Source: Clostridiales bacterium
GTDB lineage: Bacteria; Bacillota; Clostridia; Saccharofermentanales; Saccharofermentanaceae
NCBI GenBank assembly: GCA_017550385.1
Contig: JAFZPJ010000014.1
Location: 1 to 64,000 of the forward strand
Length of the DNA stretch: 64,000 bases
Reading direction: 5' to 3'
The translations under genes and the position numbers were made by a program. Below the pieces are notes generated by a model. It was not told the DNA's origin. It worked only from the letters and a program-made list of their open reading frames with translations, and made no database searches. Positions 34,425 through 43,197 of this stretch are shown in pieces (position 1 is the stretch's first letter; each line of letters starts with the position of its first letter).

Positions 34425-36635
34425 ATGAGTATTATTGATTCTTTAAGATCCTGGCCGAGAGCCAAAAAGATAACTGTCGCAGTCATAGCGGGAGTCGCCG
34501 TGGCTGCTATTGGCGTTACTGCCTTCCTTATTCATCGCAACAATATCCTTGCCACGACAATGAGACTTCTCAAAGTTGAAGGCACCGTTAACATAGAAGA
34601 TGCTTCCGGTAATGTTAAGCCGGTAATAGACAATATCAGATTCCAGTCAGGTGATACGCTCAGCACCGGTGCAGACGGTCTTGCTTCCATAGGACTCGAC
34701 GATACCAAGATCGTCACCCTCCAGAATGACAGCAGCGCCCAGTTCATGAAGAACGGCAAACAGATCGAGCTAAAGCTCAAGCAGGGCGGCGTCTTCTTCG
34801 AAGTAACAGAGAAACTCACTGACGATGAGACATACGAGATCGAGACTTCAAACATGACAGTAGGCATCAGAGGCACTTCAGGCTATGTCTGGTATGACGA
34901 GTCCGGTCTTCAGTCACTCATTATCACTGACGGTAAAGTCGTCGTCTCAGGCTATAACCCCCAGACCGGCGAGACCAAGACGGTTGAAGTCTGCGGAGGA
35001 CAGAGAGTATCCTGCTATCTCTATAGCGATATCACCGAAGACAGGACCAGTATCGAATTCGAACTCACAGATGTATCTGAAGAAGAACTACCCGAGTTCG
35101 CGCTTCAGATGCTTGCCGAGAACGATGCACTTCTCGATAAGGTCTGTGAAGAAACCGGTTGGGACAAGGACGAGCTCCTTGCTCTGGTCGATGCACTTCT
35201 TGATCCTGACACACCCACGCCTACTCCTGATGAGATAATCGAGATAACAGACACGCCTACGGCAACTCCGAAGGCTACAAATACGCCAATACCTACGATA
35301 TCGCCAACGACTTCGCCGTCACCGGCAACTACTTCAAGCCCAGGAGCCACGGTAACTCCCACTCCCGGTGCTACAACTACACCCGGCGAGACAAATATAC
35401 CTACTGCAACACCTGCGACTACAGAGGCTCCTGTTCCGACAGTTACCGATGCACCGACAGCTACTCCAACAACTGCTGTTGTCACATATAAAGTATCATT
35501 CGATGTTAATGGACACGGGGACAGCATCGAAGCTCAGACTGTTGACAGCGGTGACAAGGCTGAACTTCCTGCGACGCCTTCTGAATACGGCTACATCTTC
35601 ACAGGCTGGTATACGAACAACGACCTCACAGAACCGTACGATTTTGATCTGCCGATTACATCAGACATTACACTCTATGCCGGATGGGACATCAATTATT
35701 ATACTGTGACTTTCGATGCCAACGGACACGGCTCTGCACCTGCTGCTCAGATAGTCGAGGATGGCGATACTGTTTCAAAACCGACCAACCCATCTGACAA
35801 TAGTTTTGTTTTCTACGGCTGGTATTTAGATGAAGACTGCACTGATGAGTACGATTTCAGCACACCCGTTACATCAGACTTAATATTGTATGCCAACTGG
35901 ATACAAATGAGTTATTCCGTCATCTTCGACACTAACGGACATGGCACAGCTCCTGCTACCCAGAACATCGTTCCAGGTCAAAAGATCACAGAACCAGAAG
36001 ATCCTTCCGATGACGACTATGCATTTTTAGGTTGGTATACAGATGCTGCCTGCAATACTCCATACGACTTCGACAAATTGATAACAGGTAAAACCGTTCT
36101 CTATGCTAAGTGGACACCCTCCCCCGCCCTCCCTGACGGATACAGTAAATACACTCAAGGGTGGGGAAAAGAATACTATGACACCCTGGTTTTCATTGGC
36201 GTTTCAGGTAATTCTTATATTGGATATGAAAACGATGGATGGGTAAACCTTGAGTTAAAAACTATTATCGTAAACGATGGTGGTTCTACATACTACGATT
36301 TCAAATACACCGCCAATGGTGTAACCACAACTTACTATTCTTGGGGAATTAAGAGGTCCCTTAATGATCTTGATTGGGCAATAATTGAACTCCCTGATGG
36401 TTATACGGCATTCGATAAAGCATGGTACGAAAGATATGATGGTCATAATGTCTGCGTCTGCTATAACCCCGACTCAAGCGATGATTATATGGCATATGAT
36501 AATAATACAAAGACTTGGTTTAAAGTAACCAGAGGCATGGCATTGAACCCTGAAACCGGAGTCATAACTTATTACTTCTATTACATAACAGATGATGGTC
36601 AAACGAAGTATTACTACTTCTGGTCAGAAGGCTGA
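34425..36635 (+). CDS. FecR-domain surface protein with three Listeria-Bacteroides repeats (paralogue 1)
   Basis: A 736-residue single-pass protein. A short basic cytoplasmic N-terminus (SWPRAKK) and one membrane helix (about 17-38) lead to a FecR-like domain (about 42-205: RLLKVEGTVNIED, LSTGADGLASIGL, TSNMTVGIRGTSGYV). A helical stretch, then a Thr/Pro linker (about 265-345), then three Flg_new/Listeria-Bacteroides repeats of about 70 residues (FDVNGHG to GWYTNNDLTEPYDF to LYAGW), then two related C-terminal modules starting LPDGYSKY and LPDGYTAF. FecR domains usually regulate or scaffold signalling proteins outside the membrane. It begins with an almost identical leader and N-terminus to the next gene. 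No sorting motif at the C-terminus. Confidence 0.88.
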   Translation: MSIIDSLRSWPRAKKITVAVIAGVAVAAIGVTAFLIHRNNILATTMRLLKVEGTVNIEDASGNVKPVIDNIRFQSGDTLSTGADGLASIGLDDTKIVTLQNDSSAQFMKNGKQIELKLKQGGVFFEVTEKLTDDETYEIETSNMTVGIRGTSGYVWYDESGLQSLIITDGKVVVSGYNPQTGETKTVEVCGGQRVSCYLYSDITEDRTSIEFELTDVSEEELPEFALQMLAENDALLDKVCEETGWDKDELLALVDALLDPDTPTPTPDEIIEITDTPTATPKATNTPIPTISPTTSPSPATTSSPGATVTPTPGATTTPGETNIPTATPATTEAPVPTVTDAPTATPTTAVVTYKVSFDVNGHGDSIEAQTVDSGDKAELPATPSEYGYIFTGWYTNNDLTEPYDFDLPITSDITLYAGWDINYYTVTFDANGHGSAPAAQIVEDGDTVSKPTNPSDNSFVFYGWYLDEDCTDEYDFSTPVTSDLILYANWIQMSYSVIFDTNGHGTAPATQNIVPGQKITEPEDPSDDDYAFLGWYTDAACNTPYDFDKLITGKTVLYAKWTPSPALPDGYSKYTQGWGKEYYDTLVFIGVSGNSYIGYENDGWVNLELKTIIVNDGGSTYYDFKYTANGVTTTYYSWGIKRSLNDLDWAIIELPDGYTAFDKAWYERYDGHNVCVCYNPDSSDDYMAYDNNTKTWFKVTRGMALNPETGVITYYFYYITDDGQTKYYYFWSEG

Positions 36636-36696
36636 TGCTCCATAAAAAAAGGAACATATCAGGATTTGAAACTATAGGAGTCGGAGTATTTATCTG

Positions 36697-36746
36697 AAAA
36701 ATGGTACTTTTGGGCCATTCAAGTCTAATGGATTCTTTAATATAAT
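36697..36746 (+). promoter_or_regulatory. Promoter and damaged operator of FecR paralogue 2
   Basis: A copy of the upstream region of paralogue 1: AATGGTAC-TTTT-GGGCCATT (36697-36718) and TATAAT at 36741-36746, with the same 40-base offset. The right arm has lost three positions of the palindrome. Confidence 0.55.
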
Positions 36747-36805
36747 CTACAATCATAAGTAGAAAGACCGATTCATATCGTTTTTCTATGTTGAGGGGTG
36801 TTTAA

Positions 36806-39751
36806 ATGAGTATTATTGATTCTTTAAGAGCTTGGCCAAAAGCAAAGAAGATAACCGTCGCAGTCATAGCTGCAGTTGCTGTGGCAGCTGTCGGCGTTAC
36901 CATATTCCTTGTTCATCACAACAATATCCTTGCCACGACCATGAGACTTCTCAAGGTCGAAGGCACCGTGAATATCGAAGATGCATCCGGAACAGTAAAG
37001 CCGGTCATCGACAACATCAGATTCACCAGCGGCGATACGATCAGCACGGGTTCTGACGGCCTTGCCTCGATTGGACTTGACGATACCAAGATAGTAACCC
37101 TTCAAAATGACAGCAGCGCCGAGTTCATTAAGAACGGCAAGCAGATCGAGCTCAAGCTCAAGCAGGGCGGTGTCTTCTTTGAAGTAACTGAGAAGCTCAC
37201 TGACGACGAGACATACGAGATAGAGACTTCCAACATGACTGTCGGTATCAGAGGCACTTCAGGATATGTCTGGTATGACGAGTCCGGCCTGCAGTCACTC
37301 ATTATTACTGACGGTAAAGTCGTCGTATCAGGTTATAACCCCAAGACCGGCGAGACCAAGACTGTAGAAGTCTGCGGCGGACAGAGAGTGTCCTGCTATC
37401 TCTACAGCGATATCACCGAAGAAAGAACCAGTATTGAATTCGAACTTACTGATGTACCTGAAGACGAACTCCCCGAGTTCCCTCTTCAGATGCTTGCAGA
37501 GAATCCTGAACTACTGGAGAAGGTATGTGCCGAGACAGGCTGGGACAAGGACGAGCTCCTTGCTCTGGTCGATGCTCTTCTTGATCCTGATAGCCCCACA
37601 CCTACTCCCGATGAGATAATCGAGATCACTGACACGCCTACGGCAACTCCGACGGCTACCAATACGCCAATACCTACGATATCGCCGACGACTTCGCCGT
37701 CTCCGACGATCACGTCAACTCCGGAGGCTACAACTACACCTACCGCAACACCTACAACTACAGAGGCACCTGTTCCGACTGTAACCGATACGCCTACTGC
37801 AACTCCTACGACTGCTGTTGTCACATATAAAGTGACCTTTGATGTTAACGGACACGGAGACAATATCGTTGCTCAGACTGTTGACAGCGGTGACAAGGCA
37901 AGCATACCTTCAGCACCTTCTGAAGAAGGCTATTCATTTGCCGGCTGGTATACAGATCCTGACTGCACGGAGAAGTATGACTTCGATTCGCCAGTCAAAT
38001 CCGACATAACGCTCTATGCAAAATGGACGACCGTAACCTACACTGTATCCTTCGATATGGACGGAGTAGGATCTGCGCCTTCATCTCAGACCGTTAAACA
38101 CGGCGGTACAGTGACAAAGCCATCCAATCCTTCAGCTGAGGGCTACACTTTCAACGGCTGGTATTCAAACAACGACCTCACGGAAGCATACGATTTCAGT
38201 CTTTCGGTAACATCAGACATCACTCTCTATGCCGGATGGACACACATTGCTTATACCGTAACCTTCGATACAGACGATATGTGCACGGTTCCTGCAGCTC
38301 AGACCGTCTATCACGGTGATACTGCAACACCGCCTTCGCTCCCTTCTGTTGAAGGCTACACTTTCGCCGGATGGTGCACGGATAACGATCTTACAGAGCC
38401 TTACGACTTCGATCAGCCTGTTACGGAAGATATCACACTCTACGCAGACTGGGATATCAATACTTATACCGTAACCTTCGATGCTAACGGACACGGAACT
38501 GCACCTGCAGCCCAGACCGTAGATTATGGTTGGATGATCGATCCGCCTGAGATACCTTCTGCCGTTGGTTACACTTTCAATGGTTGGTATACGGACAGTG
38601 ACTGCACAGAAGATTATAACTTTGATCTCTCGGTTACATCAGACTTCACTCTGTATGCCGGCTGGACGCTCAACACCTATGCCGTAACCTTCAATGCCAA
38701 CGGCCATGGCAATGCTCCTGAAGCCCAGCCTGTCAATCACGGCAGCAAAGTTCCAAAGCCTACGAACCCTTCTGCTACAGGCTATACATTTGGTGGCTGG
38801 TATACGGATCAGGCCTGCAAGAACAGCTATAACTTCGATTCTGCGGTAACATCCGATATCACGCTCTATGCAAAATGGACGATCAATACCTATACCGTGA
38901 CTTTCAATGCTAACGGGCACGGTTCAGCTCCTGCTGCTCAGCCGGTCAATTACGGCAGCAAAGTTCCAAAGCCTACGAACCCTTCTTCTACAGGCTATAC
39001 ATTCGGTGGCTGGTATACGGATCAGGCCTGCAAGAACAGCTATAACTTCGATTCTGCGGTAACATCCGATATTACGCTCTATGCTAAATGGACGATCAAT
39101 ACATATACCGTGACATTCAATGCCAACGGGCACGGTTCAGCTCCCGCTGCTCAGCCGGTCAATTACGGCAGCAAAGCTCCAAAGCCTTCAAACCCTTCTG
39201 CTACCGGATATACTTTCGGTGGATGGTATACGGATCAAGCCTGCACGAACAGCTACGATTTCAATTCTGCTGTTACATCAAACATAACTCTCTATGCAAG
39301 ATGGACGCTTATACCTCCAACGGATATTCCTAGTGGATATTGGACTGTTGTGTGGAAAGAAGATAGTGATGTATATATTATTACAAACGGTGCTCCGATA
39401 TTGTCTTATGTCAATCCGGATGAAGGTTGGGTTAATACTGTAAAATTCGGCAAGGATATGGGCGATTATAAACTTTACTGGTATCAATGCGACGGACACT
39501 CTGAGAACTATTTCGAATATAAGGTGCCTAATAATCCACCCAGTAACGATTATCAATTCAAAGTGTCCATTGAAAATGAACAAGTCTTTATTGCCGAGAA
39601 GAATCCCGGTAGTGGCACTTCATATATGCTGTATCTTCAGGATAGCGGTTGGGTTACAGGATACGCTGACACATCCGATAATTCCAAAACTGTGTATTAC
39701 TACAAAGATACATCAGGAAACAGAGTTGACTATTATGTAAACAATAACTAA
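36806..39751 (+). CDS. FecR-domain surface protein with seven Listeria-Bacteroides repeats (paralogue 2)
   Basis: A 981-residue paralogue of the preceding protein. The first 330 residues (membrane helix, FecR domain, Thr/Pro linker) are nearly identical. It then has seven repeats of about 71 residues (37818 to about 39308). The last three are near-identical at DNA level with a 213-base period, which points to recent unequal crossing-over. The C-terminal 150 residues are a different pair of modules (IPSGYWTVVWKED, then a second with DSGWVTGY). No LPXTG. The same leader and ribosome site (GAGGGG) as paralogue 1. Confidence 0.88.
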   Translation: MSIIDSLRAWPKAKKITVAVIAAVAVAAVGVTIFLVHHNNILATTMRLLKVEGTVNIEDASGTVKPVIDNIRFTSGDTISTGSDGLASIGLDDTKIVTLQNDSSAEFIKNGKQIELKLKQGGVFFEVTEKLTDDETYEIETSNMTVGIRGTSGYVWYDESGLQSLIITDGKVVVSGYNPKTGETKTVEVCGGQRVSCYLYSDITEERTSIEFELTDVPEDELPEFPLQMLAENPELLEKVCAETGWDKDELLALVDALLDPDSPTPTPDEIIEITDTPTATPTATNTPIPTISPTTSPSPTITSTPEATTTPTATPTTTEAPVPTVTDTPTATPTTAVVTYKVTFDVNGHGDNIVAQTVDSGDKASIPSAPSEEGYSFAGWYTDPDCTEKYDFDSPVKSDITLYAKWTTVTYTVSFDMDGVGSAPSSQTVKHGGTVTKPSNPSAEGYTFNGWYSNNDLTEAYDFSLSVTSDITLYAGWTHIAYTVTFDTDDMCTVPAAQTVYHGDTATPPSLPSVEGYTFAGWCTDNDLTEPYDFDQPVTEDITLYADWDINTYTVTFDANGHGTAPAAQTVDYGWMIDPPEIPSAVGYTFNGWYTDSDCTEDYNFDLSVTSDFTLYAGWTLNTYAVTFNANGHGNAPEAQPVNHGSKVPKPTNPSATGYTFGGWYTDQACKNSYNFDSAVTSDITLYAKWTINTYTVTFNANGHGSAPAAQPVNYGSKVPKPTNPSSTGYTFGGWYTDQACKNSYNFDSAVTSDITLYAKWTINTYTVTFNANGHGSAPAAQPVNYGSKAPKPSNPSATGYTFGGWYTDQACTNSYDFNSAVTSNITLYARWTLIPPTDIPSGYWTVVWKEDSDVYIITNGAPILSYVNPDEGWVNTVKFGKDMGDYKLYWYQCDGHSENYFEYKVPNNPPSNDYQFKVSIENEQVFIAEKNPGSGTSYMLYLQDSGWVTGYADTSDNSKTVYYYKDTSGNRVDYYVNNN
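38676..39308 (+). repeat. 213-bp tandem repeats within FecR paralogue 2
   Basis: Three consecutive in-frame copies of a 71-codon unit. The copies near 38889 and 39102 differ at only a few positions and share long identical runs. Older, more diverged copies lie upstream from about 37818. Confidence 0.85.
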
Positions 39752-39825
39752 AAAAAACGCATGCTCAGAAAACAGTCTTCGGTTCAATACTGTTTTGGGG
39801 CGAATGATGAAGCTTTGATAACCGC

Positions 39826-39876
39826 ATGGTACCCCTTAATATGCTATAATTAAGCATTATGACTACCATGCTTAAT
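39826..39876 (+). promoter_or_regulatory. Promoter of FecR paralogue 3 with inverted repeat over the -10
   Basis: An extended -10 (TGC then TATAAT at 39845-39850). A perfect inverted repeat, ATTAAGCAT (39849-39857), ten-base spacer, ATGCTTAAT (39868-39876), overlaps the -10 and the start of transcription, as a repressor site would. ATGGTACC at 39826-39833 resembles half of the palindrome before paralogues 1 and 2. Confidence 0.55.
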
Positions 39877-39889
39877 GGAAGGAATATAT

Positions 39890-41359
39890 ATGAGTTTCGT
39901 TGATTCTTTAAAAGCTTGGCCGAGGGCCAAAAAGATTACTGTTGCAGTCATAGCGGGAGTCGCTGTGGCAGCGATTGGAGTAACCATATTCCTTATCAAC
40001 CGCAACAGTATACTTGCTACGACGATGAGACTTCTCAAGGTCGAGGGCACTGTAAATATCGAAGATTCAACCGGAACAGTGAAGCCGGTCATTGACAACA
40101 TCAGATTCACCAGCGGCGATACGATCAGCACAGGCTCAGACGGCCTTGCCTCTATCGGCCTTGACGATACCAAGATCGTTACCCTTCAGAATGACAGCAG
40201 CGCCGAGTTCATTAAGAACGGCAAGCAGATCGAACTCAAGCTCAAGCAGGGCGGTGTCTTCTTTGAAGTAACTGAGAAGCTCTCCGATGACGAGACATAT
40301 GAGATCGAGACATCCAACATGACTGTTGGTATCAGAGGCACTTCAGGCTATGTCTGGTATGACGAGTCCGGTCTTCAGTCCCTCATTATCACTGACGGTA
40401 AAGTTGTCGTATCCGGCTATAACCCCCAGACCGGCGAGACCAAGACGGTAGAAGTCTGCGGCGGTCAGAAGGTATCCTGCTATCTCTACAGCGATTCTGC
40501 TGAAGGCAGAGACAGCGTTGAATTCGAACTCACAGATATATCTGAAGAAGAACTTCCCGAGTTCCCTCTCCAGATGCTCGCCGAGAACTCTCAGCTTCTG
40601 GATAAAGTTTGCAAAGAGACAGGATGGGACAAGAATGAGCTGCTGGCTCTTGTAAATGCGATCCTCGATCCTGACAGCCCTACACCTACTCCCGATGAGA
40701 TAATCGAGATAACAGAAACGCCTACGGCAACTCCGAAGGCTACAAATACGCCGTTACCTACGGTCTCCCCGTCACCAACAGTATCGCCGACTCCTACCAA
40801 GAAGCCGACTTCAACACCTACGGCGGAACCTACTAATACAGAAGCGCCTGTGCCGACTGTTACCGGCACGCCGACAACTACTCCTACAAGCAATCCTACT
40901 GTTTCAACAACGCCTTCAGCCACACCGACTGCAGAAACGACTCCTAAGACGACGCCTGTAACTACTCCTGTAACTACTCCTGAAACAACTCCTTCTGTTT
41001 CTGAGCCGACACTGCCTAAAGGGTTTTCAAAGTTTAACGTTCTGCCTTGGGGAGAAACGAACGATAGCGGTGATACTGTATATATTTGCCGTTCGAATTC
41101 TGTGTCTCTTGAAGAAGATGACATAGGTGAATACATTTACTACGGATACATTGACGGCGAATGGGAACTCCTGGATCTGGTATATAGTCTTTCTAAAAGG
41201 GACGACTTTGGTCAGGAATCTGCATACGGAACGGTTAGCTTCGAACCCGACGAAGAAACCTACACCTACTACTCCGGAACATTCGAACCCGGTGAAATAT
41301 TAATCAGTGCGCCTATACCTGAGCCCGGAGAGACCGTGCCCTTAGAGTGGACAACGTAA
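39890..41359 (+). CDS. FecR-domain membrane protein without repeats (paralogue 3)
   Basis: A 489-residue paralogue. The membrane helix and FecR domain are nearly identical to the two upstream genes and the Thr/Pro linker is present (to about residue 375), but there are no Listeria-Bacteroides repeats. The C-terminal 110 residues are one module beginning LPKGFSKF. ATG 39890 has GGAAGGA upstream; ATG 39875 is possible. Its end overlaps or abuts the CHASE2-cyclase gene, so the two are translated together. FecR-domain proteins next to CHASE2 receptors are a recurring pair in other bacteria. Confidence 0.87.
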   Translation: MSFVDSLKAWPRAKKITVAVIAGVAVAAIGVTIFLINRNSILATTMRLLKVEGTVNIEDSTGTVKPVIDNIRFTSGDTISTGSDGLASIGLDDTKIVTLQNDSSAEFIKNGKQIELKLKQGGVFFEVTEKLSDDETYEIETSNMTVGIRGTSGYVWYDESGLQSLIITDGKVVVSGYNPQTGETKTVEVCGGQKVSCYLYSDSAEGRDSVEFELTDISEEELPEFPLQMLAENSQLLDKVCKETGWDKNELLALVNAILDPDSPTPTPDEIIEITETPTATPKATNTPLPTVSPSPTVSPTPTKKPTSTPTAEPTNTEAPVPTVTGTPTTTPTSNPTVSTTPSATPTAETTPKTTPVTTPVTTPETTPSVSEPTLPKGFSKFNVLPWGETNDSGDTVYICRSNSVSLEEDDIGEYIYYGYIDGEWELLDLVYSLSKRDDFGQESAYGTVSFEPDEETYTYYSGTFEPGEILISAPIPEPGETVPLEWTT

Positions 41360-41364
41360 CCGTA

Positions 41365-43194
41365 ATGGAAAAGCGAACCAGGACAACACTGCTAGCATCT
41401 GTTCTTTGCGCACTGATAATGACAATTCTCTGCGCATCAGGACTTCTGCGCTCTGCAGAGCTGTGGTTCTGCGATGAGCTGTTCCAGTCACCCGAGACTC
41501 CGCCGGGAGATGTCGTGATAATCGGCATCACCGATCAGGATTTTAAGGTACTCGGACCGTACAGCTCCTGGGACAGATCGGTAATGGCCTCTGCCCTAGA
41601 AGTTCTCGCATCAGACCCGGATAATCTTCCCGCCGTTGTAGCGATCGATACTATGTATGCCGGAACGACCGACAGCACAGCCGATCAGCAGCTGGTGGAT
41701 GCCGCTGCCAAGTTAGGCAATGTCGTAGTAGCATCACAGGCAACCTTCGGAACGGAGAGATCGTTCGGCGCCACGATAGTTACGGATACTTTCTCGATCA
41801 TTAACTACGAAGAACCTTTCGATGCCTTGAAGGAAGTGACGTCCCAGGGTCATATCAACGCCATGTACGACAAGGACGGCGTTTTGCGCCACTCCGTACT
41901 GTACATCAAGCCTGATGACAGCGGTGTCCCCGTGTATTCAATGGCATATGTCACGGCTTCCAAGTATGCCGAGAAAAAAGGCATCACGCTCACGGAACCG
42001 CCGGTCAATGACAGAGGTCAGTTCTATGTGTCTTTTACAGGCGGCCCGACCGACTATTACGACGGCATCACGTTGAGCATGCTGATCAACGGCGAAGTTC
42101 CTTCGTCTTATTACAAGGATAAGATCGTCCTCATCGGACCTTATACACCGGGACTTCAGGATTCTTACTTCACACCTATCGACAGGAGCAAGATGATGTT
42201 CGGCGTTGAGTATCAGGCAAACGTCATCCAGTGCATCCTCGCAGGCAATTACAAAGTTGAATCCCCTGACTATATTCAGATCGGGATCCTGTTCGCTCTG
42301 AGCTTTGCTTTCTACTTCTTCTGCCGTAACAGAAGACTTCTCTTCACGGTCCCTGCCCTCGTCGTTTGCGAAGCCGCTTCGATAGGTGCTGCGCTCCTGT
42401 GCTATTCGTCAGGATACATTACGCATGCACTGTGGCTGCCGCTGAGCTTTTTCGTGCTGTTCGTAGTAAGCGTTGCCGGCAATTACCTGCGTGCTGCGAT
42501 CGAGAGACAGAACGTAACGAAGACTTTCGAGAGATATGTTGCTCCGAACGTTGTTAACGAGCTGCTGAAGGAAGGTATCGATAACCTGAAGCTCGGCGGT
42601 AAGAATGTTGACATCGCAGTTCTCTTTGTCGATGTAAGAGGTTTTACGACGATGTCGGAGAGGCTGTCACCTGAGACGGTCGTATATATCCTTAACCAGT
42701 ACCTTACCATGGCAAGTAACTGCGTCGAAGAGACCGGCGGTACGATCGACAAGTACGTCGGCGACTGCCTTATGGCATTCTGGGGTGCTCCCCTCGCAGA
42801 CGACGATCCGGTATATCACGCTGCAGTAACGGGACTCGGCATCATCAAGGGCGTCGAGGAGATCTCGGCAAGGCTCAAGGAAGAGATCGGTGAAGAGATC
42901 CACGTCGGTGTCGGCATCAATTACGGTCCTGCCGTCGTCGGCAACATGGGTTCCGAGAAGCGTATGGACTACACCGCCATCGGAGATACCGTTAACACGT
43001 CAGCAAGACTTGAGGCCAATGCGCCTGCAAGCTGCATCTATATCAGCCGTTCCGTCGCAGACAAGCTCGAGGGACGAATGAGATTCGAACCTCTCGACAA
43101 GCCCATCAAGCTCAAGGGTAAAGCTGACGGCTTCGAGATACTGAAGCTCTTGGGACCGGTTGAGAATAACGAGGAGCCCGGTAAGGAGGAATAA
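41365..43194 (+). CDS. CHASE2-domain class III adenylate/guanylate cyclase
   Basis: About 609 residues. One N-terminal membrane helix, an extracellular CHASE2 domain (about 35-300: GDVVIIGITDQDFKVLG, then VVAIDTMYAG, later DKIVLIGPYTPGLQDSY), three closely spaced helices (about 305-385) and a class III cyclase domain (about 400-605). Catalytic residues are present: metal Asp in FVDVRGFTTM and YVGDCLMAFWG, the Lys of TIDKYVG and the Thr of YTAIGDTVN that favour ATP, and the Asn/Arg pair in VNTSARLE. Its likely product is cAMP. ATG 41365 lies 5 bases after the FecR stop; GTG 41347 would overlap it. The outer domain is the likely contact for the neighbouring FecR proteins. Confidence 0.92.
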   Translation: MEKRTRTTLLASVLCALIMTILCASGLLRSAELWFCDELFQSPETPPGDVVIIGITDQDFKVLGPYSSWDRSVMASALEVLASDPDNLPAVVAIDTMYAGTTDSTADQQLVDAAAKLGNVVVASQATFGTERSFGATIVTDTFSIINYEEPFDALKEVTSQGHINAMYDKDGVLRHSVLYIKPDDSGVPVYSMAYVTASKYAEKKGITLTEPPVNDRGQFYVSFTGGPTDYYDGITLSMLINGEVPSSYYKDKIVLIGPYTPGLQDSYFTPIDRSKMMFGVEYQANVIQCILAGNYKVESPDYIQIGILFALSFAFYFFCRNRRLLFTVPALVVCEAASIGAALLCYSSGYITHALWLPLSFFVLFVVSVAGNYLRAAIERQNVTKTFERYVAPNVVNELLKEGIDNLKLGGKNVDIAVLFVDVRGFTTMSERLSPETVVYILNQYLTMASNCVEETGGTIDKYVGDCLMAFWGAPLADDDPVYHAAVTGLGIIKGVEEISARLKEEIGEEIHVGVGINYGPAVVGNMGSEKRMDYTAIGDTVNTSARLEANAPASCIYISRSVADKLEGRMRFEPLDKPIKLKGKADGFEILKLLGPVENNEEPGKEE

Positions 43195-43197
43195 CAG

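Noticed and set aside
39752..39889. Same operator as paralogues 1 and 2 before FecR paralogue 3
   Set aside because: Only a half-site (ATGGTACC) is present and at a different distance from the -10; it is described separately.
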